DNA from: Psilocybe azurescens
Lineage: Eukaryota; Basidiomycota; Agaricomycetes; Agaricales; Agrocybaceae
Direction: 5' to 3'
NCBI GenBank assembly: GCA_023853785.1
Contig: JAJIRX010000510.1
Coordinates: forward strand, 1,257,565-1,321,564
DNA: 64,000 nucleotides
The notes under the pieces were generated by a model. The model saw only the letters and a program-made list of their open reading frames with translations, was not told where the DNA came from and ran no database searches. This document shows, piece by piece, positions 35,398-49,290 of the stretch. Position 1 is the first letter of the stretch. Every line of letters begins with the position of its first letter. The translations under genes were made by a program, and so were the position numbers.

Positions 35398-36583
35398 CTC
35401 AAAACCTGGGGTGATTAGACTCCGGGGTACCTCAGCGAGTTGAAACGGAGAAAAAACAAGCGTTCGCTCTTATATCTAGTAGACCCAGACCAATCACTAA
35501 CCTTCTTCCAGCGACATCACGAAACTAACGGCATTTGCCTATGTGACCTATGGTTACGAGCCATATTCACTGTGTAATATCAATTCTCAACATTTAAACT
35601 CGTCGTTGCCGACGAAGCATCACAGACACACAGCAACTAATCAAAATCACACCCCATCGCAGAGTCAATGGTGATATTTGAAGAATTTTTGGTCTTCGCT
35701 GTAAAGATTATCTTGATATAGTACGGTTTTGTGAACGGTAAGGGGGTCATCAGCGTATGCTATAGGGCAAGTTTGCAATGAGCCGGAACTCTGGGCGGGT
35801 TGAGTCGAATGTGTGATAATCTCAGGGTTTCGCGTATTTTGATCATGATGCTGGAACCTCGGAGATCAAACCCACGCACCGTTCACTCTCTCCAAATCAT
35901 TGGTCAGAAACTGAAGGCCTCTTCAAGTCTGCTAATCTAATGATCAACAAACGTTACAATCAGGTCTCAGTGGGTATCAAGGGATGTACATAATGCTTGT
36001 GATTCGCACAAGGTGGGCACACGGAGAATATGAGCGCTGAGCGAATAGTCTACGTCATGTAGAAGTTCATTGCATGTCCGGTTGAAGGAAGATACGGTCA
36101 GCACTCAGATCAGGCATTGAAGTTTTAAAGAAGATACTAGTTAGTTGCCTTTTCGCTGTAAGATATAGGAGTACAAGTGACATTGGGCCCCATCCGAGCA
36201 CTAAAGTGACTGACGCTGGGTCAAAGACTCTGAATCGGAGGCTGAGTCGCCTGTTATCCTCTCACGACCCCGAGTAACCCACTCAATGATAATTACATGA
36301 CTATGAATCGCTCGATACTACATGTGGTGGACTGGTAAATCGATGTTCAACGCAGTTACGTATGGACATGCTTATGATCCCGAAAGAGAGGGAAATTTCT
36401 CATTTAATGACTCAGACTCGAATGCATGCGTTTCATGGTCGATTGTTCGACATCTTGACACCTATTACTGATGTTACTATTCTTGAATTCAGTGGCTATA
36501 AATGGTGCACTCAGAAGTTCTGATACTAGTACAGGCGGTCGAGAATGTCCGTCTATAAAGTAAACCTAGATCATTCTGACCTA
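35398..36583. promoter_or_regulatory. Spacer between paralogs 1 and 2
   Basis: About 1.2 kb between two tandem minus-strand paralogs. It contains the upstream region of paralog 1. No gene or repeat was recognised. Confidence 0.4.
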
Positions 36584-37878
36584 TTAAACGACGAAATTTA
36601 GGTAGTCCAATGACCCTGCTATTTTCCCTTCATGTGGGCTCGTTATATCCGCTTTCATATCAATGACTCTGTTAACCTCAATCTGTATTGGTAGACTAGG
36701 TGGTCCATTCTGTGAATCTCCGCCGCCGGATCGTGATATCTCGAATTCATTTCGTCTTGTTTGCGTCGTTGTGTGAGGATTTACAGATGTCGAAGGGGCT
36801 ATGGGCATGGTGCTCGTAGTTAATTTTGCCGATCTGAACACCCAACTGAACATGATGTTGACGATAACAGAGTAAGGGACGAATATTGCGAGTCGATATT
36901 CTGGATCGGATGCGTATACATAGAACCATGCAATCGCGGCTATTCCAGATAGAACGGCCACCCTTCAAGACCTCATTCAGTCGCGGCTCGAGACTGAATA
37001 ACCAATCGGAATACGTACAAGTAGCACAGCTGACTAGCCTGCAACAGTGTTTTTGAGAACGCTGGAAGAGATTCCCCAGAATGAACACTTTATAGCTTGA
37101 CTTCATGGAAAATTTATCGTGGACCACAGCTAGGTGGGTTCTGCAGACTCCGTAAGTTATCGCGATAAATACAAGGATGTGGTTAATGGTGGGTGCAAAG
37201 ACTGCCGCTGCGACGAAGCCATCCAGGACGAACTCATTACAGTAAGGCGATCCGTCCAGATGAGAGAATGGGAGCCCTACTATCACGGTAAGGGACCCAG
37301 CGACACCTGCAAGCCAGAAGAAGAAGTAGATGCCGATGATGTAGTAGTTCTTAGCCCAGACTGCACAGACGCGAAAATACGAGAGAAGCATTGTGGTTGA
37401 CATGAGGATGGTGTTAAGAGCTAATAGACCCTGTTGGAAGCTGTGGCAATCTTGAATGGGCATGGCTAGGATAGGATTAATGTCGGGACCGACGCGGTAA
37501 GCTTGTAGCTGCTACGGACTCACTTATCACAATTGCTCCCATCAAGCTGAAGCCAAGTGTTGACGCTCTACATTAATTACAGTCTTATGTTACTTCGACA
37601 ATATTTGCCGAAGGAAAAAGGCACTCACCTAGATAGAAGATACACCGCTGCAGGGAAATTGATACCATGTAAGCGTATTATTTGGTAATCTGCACCAAGA
37701 TTATATAGGATGTCCCAAATAAAAACCTGAAGATGAGTAGACATTAGTTCGTTGAAAGATAGGAAATTTGTCCATAATTTACGCTTAGCGCGCCCACAAC
37801 AAAATCGGTCCCAATCGAGAGCCTATAAGCTTCTAGATAGTTGGGGGTGAAAATCACTGCTGGTGGAGGGGGCGCCAT
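36584..37878 (-). CDS. Seven-helix-like membrane protein, paralog 2
   Basis: Same five-exon plan as paralog 1. The start codon at 37876-37878 opens MAPPPPAVIF. Exon 2 holds WDILYNLGADYQ. Later marks are TMLLSYFRVCAVW, SPYCNEFV, FAPTINHILVFIAITYG, the last helices with WFYVYASDPEYRLAIF and MFSWVFRSAK, and the tail motif QIEVNRV. In the C-run 37074-37077 one base seems missing: the expected GESLPAFSK segment is found only after a frame change. The first 350 bp of this gene plus its upstream flank occur again, decayed, at 49291-50756. Confidence 0.8.
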
Positions 37879-40130
37879 TGTTTGGCGAGGTGGCGGCAGG
37901 GATAATAGCCAATGACCTGGATAAATGCAGATGGGAATTTCAAGGGCGTCAAGCTGACAGTCATTATATACCTGCCGACTAAATATACATACCAGGTATC
38001 TCGCGTACCGTTACTCTTCTCATGTTGTCCAGTATATTGCAAAAATTAAGTTAGTTCGGATTTCCAGCAGATTCTCTGTCGTCTGAAATTATTTTCAGCC
38101 TTGGCAACCAGCATGGTAGATGGTAGCAGATAGAATGACAACGATACCTTCTCGCTGTCTGCCGGGGAAGTTCTAATTTATTTAAGTGAGAAAGTGATCC
38201 ATAACAATCATATAGATCCCTCCATCCTGGCAGATGCAGAATAGTTTTAGTCTCTTTCCAGTACCTTAGTATGCCACATGATACCACATAATGATCAATT
38301 GCTCTCGAGAAACCTATTGTAGCTGTCAATGGGGGATTTTAGTGCTGATGTCTCCAGAGGATTCCTCACTATCGTCAGTTTCAGCGCTTCCCGGTGTTCC
38401 ACTTACACCGTTCCATTCCCAATTGCTGTCCAAATCACAAAGTTATAATTCGATAATTTCATGAACATCGAATATACACCTTGATGATCATTCTTTAATT
38501 GACGGGTTAATTATATAACGGAAAATAGATGTCGCATCTTGTTGGTTATCGCTTTTCGGCACATGGTACGCATGCCTGTAGGCTGTGACTAGATTAAGAT
38601 CATTTGACCGGTGTTCAAGAAATGTATGTCGAATGATTCGAGTTTCTCGCGCTAGATTGAGTTCTTGCCACGTCCCAGGATCCGCGCTCTAGACCGTTCC
38701 CAGAGCTCTTGCGTTGATGTCAAAGTTTGCCACTTGAACAACCCAGAATCCCAGATTAGGAACGACAGAGCCGTGACCGCAGTCTATCATTTTCATGAAG
38801 AGACTTCGTAATACGATAACCTCTGGCTGTGCTCAATGAATTTTTGAATGAAGCGCCGCTGGTGTAGAATACGAATGACAGGGTGTGACGCTGTTTCACC
38901 AAGGGACGAGTCCTAAGACAGGATAAATGTCCACCCTCCAGCCCATCATATTTGGTGGCGTCTTGAGGAGGCCAGAATCCGATGTCTGTTGAGATGGACT
39001 TGCTTTCAGGAACATCAAAATAAAAATAAAAATAATGACAGAGCTACTACTCAAGTATTCCGGGATGCCGATGAGGACAACTTGTGGCCATCATAGATGC
39101 GTACGGATGGCAGGCGAGTCCTAAGAGTCAAAGAGAGATTAAAGCATACTCTCCAGCTTGTCGCATTTGACGGCATCTAAAGAAGGTCAGAATCCGATAT
39201 CTGTTGCAATATAACGGCTTTCAGGAACATCAAAACGACAGACTTACTACTCAAATGTTCCTGGGTGCCGATGAAGACCAACTGTAGCCATTACCGACGC
39301 GGTAACTATCAGAAAGAGCACAATTCTTCTCGTAAGTCCTCTTGCTTAACCGGGAGAATAGAGCAGTTTTCTGCCAGAGCGACAAGCAGCGTCGGATAGT
39401 AAAAATTGGAGTGGCTCCGGTTATCAATTTCTCCAGTCCGGGCGACAGGATATCTGTCTTTTGAATTTTGGGCCCTTAAATAAGGAGATCAAAACGAGCC
39501 TACTGAGAATATTGCACAAGACACGCGAGCTCAGACGTACATGGTCACAATTCATGTGGGACACGCGGCAAGTACGAGTTCTTGCGTTGATATCAACGTT
39601 TGCCAATTTGGCAACATTCTTGAGGAGGTTAGAACCCGATGGATCACAGATCTCATGACAATGACGAACTTATAATGATCTTCTGGGATGACGACAAACA
39701 CTCCCAGTAGCCACTACGAGTGCCTTCTCATAGGTCCGGTTAGGAGTCAAAAAGCGATTTGATGGTAAGTAGATCATCAGGTCGATTTGAGGTTGATTGA
39801 AGAACCTGAGCTAGAAAAAGGTTGTTGCTTTAGTTTTAGAAGAAGGATCATACCGAAGCTAGAATGCTGGGTATACCATGCGCATATCATAAGAATGGCA
39901 TTCAAAGAGAGGTCAAAAGCATAAAACGTAGTTGAATTCATGCATGACAGTTGGTTGACAAAGAGGAAAAGTCAGCCGTTCAATAGTCCGCCAGTATCAT
40001 GGGTACACGGTCCGGAAAGCTTACATAATGTCCAGGTTAATTACCCCGTTGAATCGTGTCCAAAATTTATCAGAATCTTCGGACTTGTCTATTTCTCTTT
40101 CTCGTTCCCCTCAATTCCTGAAGGGCAGCG
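37879..40130. other. Intergenic region with degenerate repeats
   Basis: Upstream region of paralog 2 (minus) and of MEF1 (plus), placed back to back. The first 180 bp next to 37878 are the part duplicated at 49.3 kb. No gene was recognised between; repeats are listed separately. Confidence 0.5.
38740..39715 (+). repeat. Degenerate direct repeats with about 220-bp period
   Basis: Related segments begin near 38970, 39187 and 39628, with a weaker one near 38747. They share AGAATCCGAT(A/G)TCTGTTG, TTTCAGGAACATCAAAA, TACTACTCAA and GGTGCCGATGA-type words. The spacings (about 222, 218 and 441 bp) fit one unit of about 220 bp. They lie upstream of MEF1 and are non-coding. Confidence 0.55.
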
Positions 40131-43251
<3,121 letters not shown>

Positions 43252-43474
43252 ATAATTGCTAGACCATAGATATATATGTTGTATCTCATAATATCCCCCC
43301 TATTAACATTTTTTAACCAAATCTTTCAAGTAAACCTTGGACGTTTGTTCGAACCTGTGTGTAACGATAGGGTGACAGTTAAGTCACGTGACATACATAT
43401 TGTGACCTGAGGTTTGTAACATCCACGTCGACGAGGACGCAAAGTCTGGAAAGACTTGAACTGAACTGAACAAA

Positions 43475-44815
43475 ATGGTGAGGCTCATATTAAATTCCTG
43501 ATATTCAATACTGATTTCAACAACTTATAGGCGTCCGCAATGGTCTCCGATTCCGTCCCCATTGAGACGGCACATGAGGACATGATTGTATGTCTTGTTT
43601 GAGTTTTGTTGAGCATCCGTGTTAACAAATGGTATTTTGCGCATGCAGCATGATGCACAACTAGATTATTATGGAAAGAGGCTGGCTACGTGCTCTTCGG
43701 ATCGCACTGTGAAGGTGTTCGATGTTGTGGACGGAGAGACACGCTCGTCGGCGGGTCATACGCTGAAAGGGTACGCGATGCTTGTGTGCTTATAGTAAAC
43801 CGCGCACTGGTCAATAACTTACGGATGTCGGTGGATCTGCGTTTGTAGACATACAGGTCCTGTATGGCAAGTCGCCTGGGCGCACCCCAAATACGGCCAT
43901 ATTCTCGCCTCCAGCTCGTACGACGGCAAAGTGTTGATCTGGAAGGAACAGCAATCACAGGGAAACAATGCGGGCGGTTGGATTAAGATCAAAGAACACA
44001 CACTGCATACTGCCTCAGGTGCGAGACAGCTTCTTGTTATCCATCTGTTCTATACGGAGGGCGATACTGATTCACCCTGTTTAGTCAACTCTGTCTCGTG
44101 GGCACCTCATGAACTTGGTGCCATTCTTGCTTGCGCCTCCTCGGATGGAAAGGTGTCCGTCCTCACATTCAAAAGTGCGTTCTAGTCGATTCCGCTCTTG
44201 ATGCGACAACACGTTCTTACAATCTTCGCAGATGACGGTCAATGGGACGCCGACATCTTTACTGGCCACGCTATCGGCTGCAACGCCGTCTCCTGGGCCC
44301 CCGCCGTCCTCCCTGGATCCCTCATTACCCCCAACAAGCCCCCGCCCCCGGACAAGCGCCCACTACACCCCAGACCTTCTCCGTGAAACGCTTCGCCAGC
44401 GCAGGCTGCGACAACCTCGTCAAGATCTGGGGGTACAGGGAGGACTCGCAGTCGTGGGTCGAGGAGGAAAACGCTCGAGGGCCACACCGACTGGGTCCGC
44501 GACGTCGCGTGGGCCCCGAATATCGGGCTTCCCCGCAGCTACATCGCCACTGCGTCCCAGGACAAAAGCGTTCTTATATGGACGAAGGAGACGCCTACGT
44601 CTCCGTGGGTGAAGACCGCGTTGGACCCGTCGTCGACTATTGTTTCGCCTGCCGGCGCGCCGCCCCCGCCTGGCAAGTTCCCCGATGTCGTCTGGCGTGT
44701 GTCATGGAGTCTCGCGGGTAACCTGCTCGCTGTCAGCTGTGGAGATGGGAAAGTTACCCTCTGGAAGGAGAACTTGAAAGGCATCTGGGAGTGTGTCAGC
44801 GATATGAATAGCTAA
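43475..44815 (+). CDS. SEC13: Sec13, COPII coat / nuclear pore WD-repeat protein
   Basis: Six-bladed beta-propeller shared by the COPII outer coat, the Y-complex of the nuclear pore and the SEA complex. The start codon stands alone in exon 1 (43475-43477); the first intron ends at 43530 and the protein continues [14 protein letters not shown] segments: [122 protein letters not shown] and [16 protein letters not shown]. The reading frame changes inside C-run 44339-44343 and A-run 44468-44471, and no introns can explain these. It works with the Nup84/Nup107 encoded at 19.4 kb in the same pore subcomplex. Confidence 0.93.
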
Positions 44816-45562
44816 ATTGCAGCGATCCAGCTTTCTCTCTCGCTCTCTCCTTCTCTAGAATACCAATGATATTATTTCTCTGAAAATCTTTTAGAGCCGG
44901 TCCGGCCGTCGACTAGTTTTCTTCCGAAACCCAAGCAGTGTTCAAACTTCAACATACGACTGATGCGTAAGGTTTGTCCTCGCTATTTTGGTTAGGCTGT
45001 GGCTTGTAATTCTGACTGATACCTTGATTCTCGTTGCCGACCGACGAGCCCTCTTCATGTGCATTCAAACGTGCTAAATTTAGGTTTGATTATCTTCTGT
45101 GCGATGTTCTTCTATCTTGGGGTGAAACGCTGAGAGTGCTATATACGCCTCCATATTACCGGAATAAGACTTGAATTGCTCCCTAGGACGTCTCATGTCT
45201 CGACTCAAGTTCTGCCACGGCATTCTCACACCGTCAAATACTACAGGATGAAGCGTCAAATCATAACCACTACGCTGAGCTAGCGACTTGGCTGCAGACT
45301 ATTTTTAGATCCATGATGGTGATTTGCGTCCTACAGTTGATTTTCTCCCTTTTCAGTGAGCTAAGATCAATGAATGCACAGACTTATGATCGCTGAATCA
45401 AATTTGCATACCACTTCAACACAGCCGTGCACGCGCTGAGTTCTATATAGATGACTGACCTCCTTGCGACGAAGGATAGTATCTGATTATCGTCGCCCTC
45501 CCAGATTCCCTCCCAACCCCCGGACCTTTTTAATTATGATCACGATGGTCGCACGTTCTGGC
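44816..45562. promoter_or_regulatory. Spacer upstream of paralog 3
   Basis: About 750 bp between SEC13 and the next plus-strand gene; holds the presumed promoter of paralog 3. No gene was recognised. In-frame ATGs at 45536 and 45545 precede the chosen start. Confidence 0.4.
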
Positions 45563-47000
45563 ATGGCGGCTACTTCTCCGACACGGGTTGCTCTGCCTAC
45601 CGCGTTTATTGACGATCCAGTGGCTGCATACAAGTTGGCTATAGGTACCTACTTCACTGTGGGATCGCTCAGCGTGAGTTTGATCGCTTTATTAGGATTT
45701 TTGAGGAATTTATTCAGTCGAGTTTTTTGGATTTAGGTTTTTGTCTGGGATAGCTTTTACAATCTTGAGCATGACTTTCAGCTTGTGCGAGTACGTGGAT
45801 GGAGTGTACCGTCGGCTATCTATTTTGTCTCTAGGTCAGTGTCGAGGTCTATCCTAGGTGATGTAAACATAAACAATAGCAGCTGATCACGTCTTTCCTG
45901 AAGGGTTTCAACATGGGCTTTTGCGATGCTTGAAACCATCCTTTTGAGTGCGTCGATTTTGCTTCCCTTGGGGAAAAATGAGAAGGAGAAACCTTACGCT
46001 CAGTCCATTGCCAGCTGTTCCCATCGAAAACTGCAAACGATATCAGATATTCACGCTCTTTTTCTACAACCTCTTTATAGCATCGACCATGCTCCTCTCT
46101 TACTTCCGCGTATGCGCAATATGGAACAGGAACACTACACTGAAGCATCTCTTCGGGATTCTCTGGTTATTCGGCGTATGCGGCGGCCTCACAAGCGCCG
46201 CAGGGATCGTGTCTAAGCATTACGGAGGTTCTCCCTACTGCACGGAGAGCGTTGCGGGTGAATTTGTCTCTGCAGCGGTCATCGGCCCCATGGTCAACCA
46301 CCTCGCGGTGTTTCTAGCAATCACGTATGGAGTGTGCAAGATCTGCGCTGAGAACCACGACAGGCTCACGATTCGCGCGGGGTATCGCGTCTTCGTCCTG
46401 GGCGAGTCGCTCCCCACGTTCTCCAAGGCGATTCTGCAGTCTTGCCAGCTGTGTTATCTGTCAGTCAGATTTTTTTTTACTATCATTTCTTTTTACATCG
46501 TCATTGATCACGGAGATGCGGCACTCATTACTTGCTCTTCCAGGGCTGCCACTGTTGCTGGTATTATTGCGGTGGTGTGGTTCTACGTCTTCGCGTCCAG
46601 CTCGAGCTATCGACTCGCAATGTTCGTCCCGTACGCCGTGACAGTGAACATCATGTTCAGCTGGGTGTTCAGGCGCGCGAAGCTAGGTATGTGCGCTGCA
46701 GCTATGGGGCCTGGGCCATCGACAAGAGGCGGAGTGGCGGCAGCTGCTGCCCCCAGGCAGTCAGACATCATCGAGATGCACCCTGATTTCTCCGCCACGG
46801 ATCCGGACATGGATGCAGACTCATACGCGAAGAATAATCACGGCGACGGCGGACTCGGGCTCAAGCGCAGTGTAACCCCAAGCTCCCATATGGAGATTGA
46901 GGTTAACCGAGTGGTTGAGTATAAACATGATTATCCGAATCTTGAAGAGGGGAGGAAAGGGAACCCCATCGATCTTACCTTCCAGAGTTTTGTTATTTGA
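45563..47000 (+). CDS. Seven-helix-like membrane protein, paralog 3
   Basis: Same exon plan as the paralogs at 34082 and 36584: exon 1 ends in GTYFTVGSLS, exon 2 holds VFVWDSFYNLEHDFQL and AIYFVSR, exon 3 holds STWAFAMLETILL, exon 4 starts near PIENCKRYQIF and runs through TMLLSYFRVCAIWNR, SPYCTESV, IGPMVNHLAVFLAITYG and YRVFVLGESLP, and the last exon holds VVWFYVFASSSSYRLAMF and IMFSWVFRRAK. The tail is longer and Ala/Gly-rich, and ends with the shared EIEVNRVVE motif. Start chosen at 45563 (MAATSPTRV) because it aligns with the paralog N-termini; ATGs at 45536 or 45545 are alternatives. Exons 4 and 5 are free of visible frame breaks. Confidence 0.8.
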
Positions 47001-48044
47001 GGGAGAAGAGTGGAATCATGTGCACAATTTGCATGGATGGGGCTAATGGGACCCAGAACAAAACTAGTATCGTGAAGATTTTGACTGGAAAGACGACACA
47101 TTTTTAGTGATAACGATTAAAGATCCGGGTACATACAGTGTAATGAGTAAAAAAGCTTAAATCGCGTTCTGAATAGCCTCATAAACGTCTGCTCTGACCG
47201 CTCCTACAAAACTCATTTCACGGCTATCCTGATATATGATATATAAGCCTGTAGATCATACTGTTCACGAAAATCTTCTCCTTCTCCTTCATTAAGAGGC
47301 TTCACATCTACCTATATTCCTTCACGAACAATCTTTCACCATGCGATCAGCGGTTCCGGAGATGTTCTATGCCCGTACATTGGGAAGTCCTTTTTGCAGA
47401 CTTCAATTTTGGTATAGGTACTCTTTGCGGATGAGAGTGCGATATGCTCTTCAGAAAAATCGCAATCAGCGGTTTGTGAATCCTCGCCCTCAATTTCGAA
47501 CAGAAGAGAAAGATACCTCGTCAGGATGGTGGAATAACGTCCATCACGGATGCCTTTATCTGAATCGCCACATCACATAGATGCCCACAAGTATTACTGC
47601 CTCTGTCGCATTCATTGAGCACAGTTCAAACAGTGGATTTAATAAAAACTGCGAGGAACTCGGAAGGAATGTGTTCCAAGTCTCACAAAGTACAATATGA
47701 CAATGTAAGACAAAGTTCTGGCAAAGAATGGTAGATCTACATTACTCATTTACTCCATGATTATCTCGTCAGAAGCTTGCAGATCATGCAGAGTCTGTCC
47801 TTCGTCTGGATCAAGACACTGCACCTATATCAATATCCGATCACCAGCGGATGCGACTTCACAACGACCTTCCACCATGTGACCGGCGCTTTTTGAGGCA
47901 GGTAAATGTCCTTCTTGCGAACGTCGATATATTTTAATGTTGGGATGCTCGTTGCATATGAAAGGACAATAAGCTCTTCGGCGAAGGCGGAATTGTGCAT
48001 GTCCGTATTCTTCAATAAGGAGAGAGAAATATTCTATCGGAGCG
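47001..48044. other. Intergenic transition to transposon-rich DNA
   Basis: About 1 kb. A TATA-like GATATATAAGCC near 47236 and a pyrimidine-rich leader precede an ATG at 47341 in good context. The frame (47341-47580, 79 codons, very Arg-rich) has no recognisable motif, so it is noted as a possible small gene or the truncated start of one. Confidence 0.35.
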
Positions 48045-48110
48045 GTGGAAGTGGTGGAAGGAAGTTTACGCGATCACCAAATAAGGAGGGTCGGTGATCG
48101 CCAACACATC

Positions 48111-49004
48111 ATGTGCGACGCTAACAATGTGAGACAGTGGAGAGAAACACCAGTTCCATTGTTCCCACCAACCATCATGCAACCACCCGCTATAATGGCT
48201 CAGGCTACTCGCTCTGCAAAGTCCGGCAGCAATTGGACAGACGCTGAATTCCTCAATTATAACATCTCCATTATGCCAACATCCCCAGCTGCTTTTTTCC
48301 AATCCAGTGAAGACCCATCACTTGACCATCTTGATCCTGCCATCCTCACTTCACATAATTCAGAAGACCCCAACCTCTCAGACCCCACTGAAGACTACCT
48401 AGGCTACCTCGAACTTGCTACCTATAATGTCCGAGAATTTGCCATTGATGACTTTGCCGCTGCAACTCTGAGGCTCCTGGGCTTCAATGAACGGCACACC
48501 ATTGTGGCTACCCACTACACCATACCTCTGGCCATCTGTGGTGAGACTCGGGATGCTCAGACAGATGTCTGTCTTATGCATCTCCCCACCACTGTACTCC
48601 TTGTACTTGTCAGGGATAGGACACTCTTTAACAAGCCCAATGCTGAGGCACATGTTGTGGCAGAGGCAATTGCAACATTTCAATTTAACAACACAAAGCG
48701 CTTAGAGAGAGGCCAAGATGTTCTAGATGTTATGACCATTCCCTGCATCACCATGTTTGGTACCACCCCCACCTTCTACCTTGTCCCTGTCACCAGGGAA
48801 TTGAGTGAAGCTGTCAAGACTGGTCAGTATCCCACATCACAAACTCAGGTCTTGAAGTGTGTCACCACTGCAGGATATCCAATACAGGTCAGAAAAGGAA
48901 TGGTGGATACAGAATTTCGAAAGCTTTGTCTCAAAACGCTTCATTGCATTCAAGAGTCTTGCAAGAGGCTACTGGCAGCAGTTTCTGGCTTAGCTGTTGT
49001 TTAA
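48111..49004 (+). CDS. Agaricomycete repeated-family ORF, possible PD-(D/E)XK-like domain
   Basis: Uninterrupted frame of about 298 codons from the first ATG (MCDANNVRQW). The middle reads LGFNERHTIVATHYTIPL, then PNAEAHVVAEAIATFQ, where the E-A-x-x-V-A-E-A-I pattern recalls nuclease-like domains found in many repeated Agaricomycete proteins. The next strand is TIPCITMFGTTPTFYLVPVT. The fold assignment is inference from pattern. It is followed by AT-rich sequence and the duplicated gene fragment at 49.3 kb, and it lies among transposon genes, so it may be cargo of a large element. The intact frame contrasts with its broken neighbours. Confidence 0.55.
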   Translation: MCDANNVRQWRETPVPLFPPTIMQPPAIMAQATRSAKSGSNWTDAEFLNYNISIMPTSPAAFFQSSEDPSLDHLDPAILTSHNSEDPNLSDPTEDYLGYLELATYNVREFAIDDFAAATLRLLGFNERHTIVATHYTIPLAICGETRDAQTDVCLMHLPTTVLLVLVRDRTLFNKPNAEAHVVAEAIATFQFNNTKRLERGQDVLDVMTIPCITMFGTTPTFYLVPVTRELSEAVKTGQYPTSQTQVLKCVTTAGYPIQVRKGMVDTEFRKLCLKTLHCIQESCKRLLAAVSGLAVV

Positions 49005-49290
49005 CAATCAAACTTATTCTCTTCATTGCCATATTTCACTTCTCTTAGACTGGATGACCTTGTCATCACTCAGTACAATTGTTATGTGCACAGATAATCC
49101 AGTTTTTCTCACACCCTGCTTATCTTTTCTTTCTTTTATCTAATCTTTTATTTTAACTTGAGCTCCATCTTCATCATTTCAGATATTTTTACTTAGTTCT
49201 AAAACCCTCTTTCACAGTATAAATACAGGCTTATAGTAGCTACAAAAACCCCAATGAACAATGAACATTTTAATCTGTCTTTTGAGTGCC

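Noticed and set aside
45464..45736. Longer N-terminus for membrane paralog 3 beginning at 45464
   Set aside because: That frame opens with a non-ATG codon and adds an Arg/Pro-rich stretch absent from the paralogs; the ATG at 45563 aligns with their starts.
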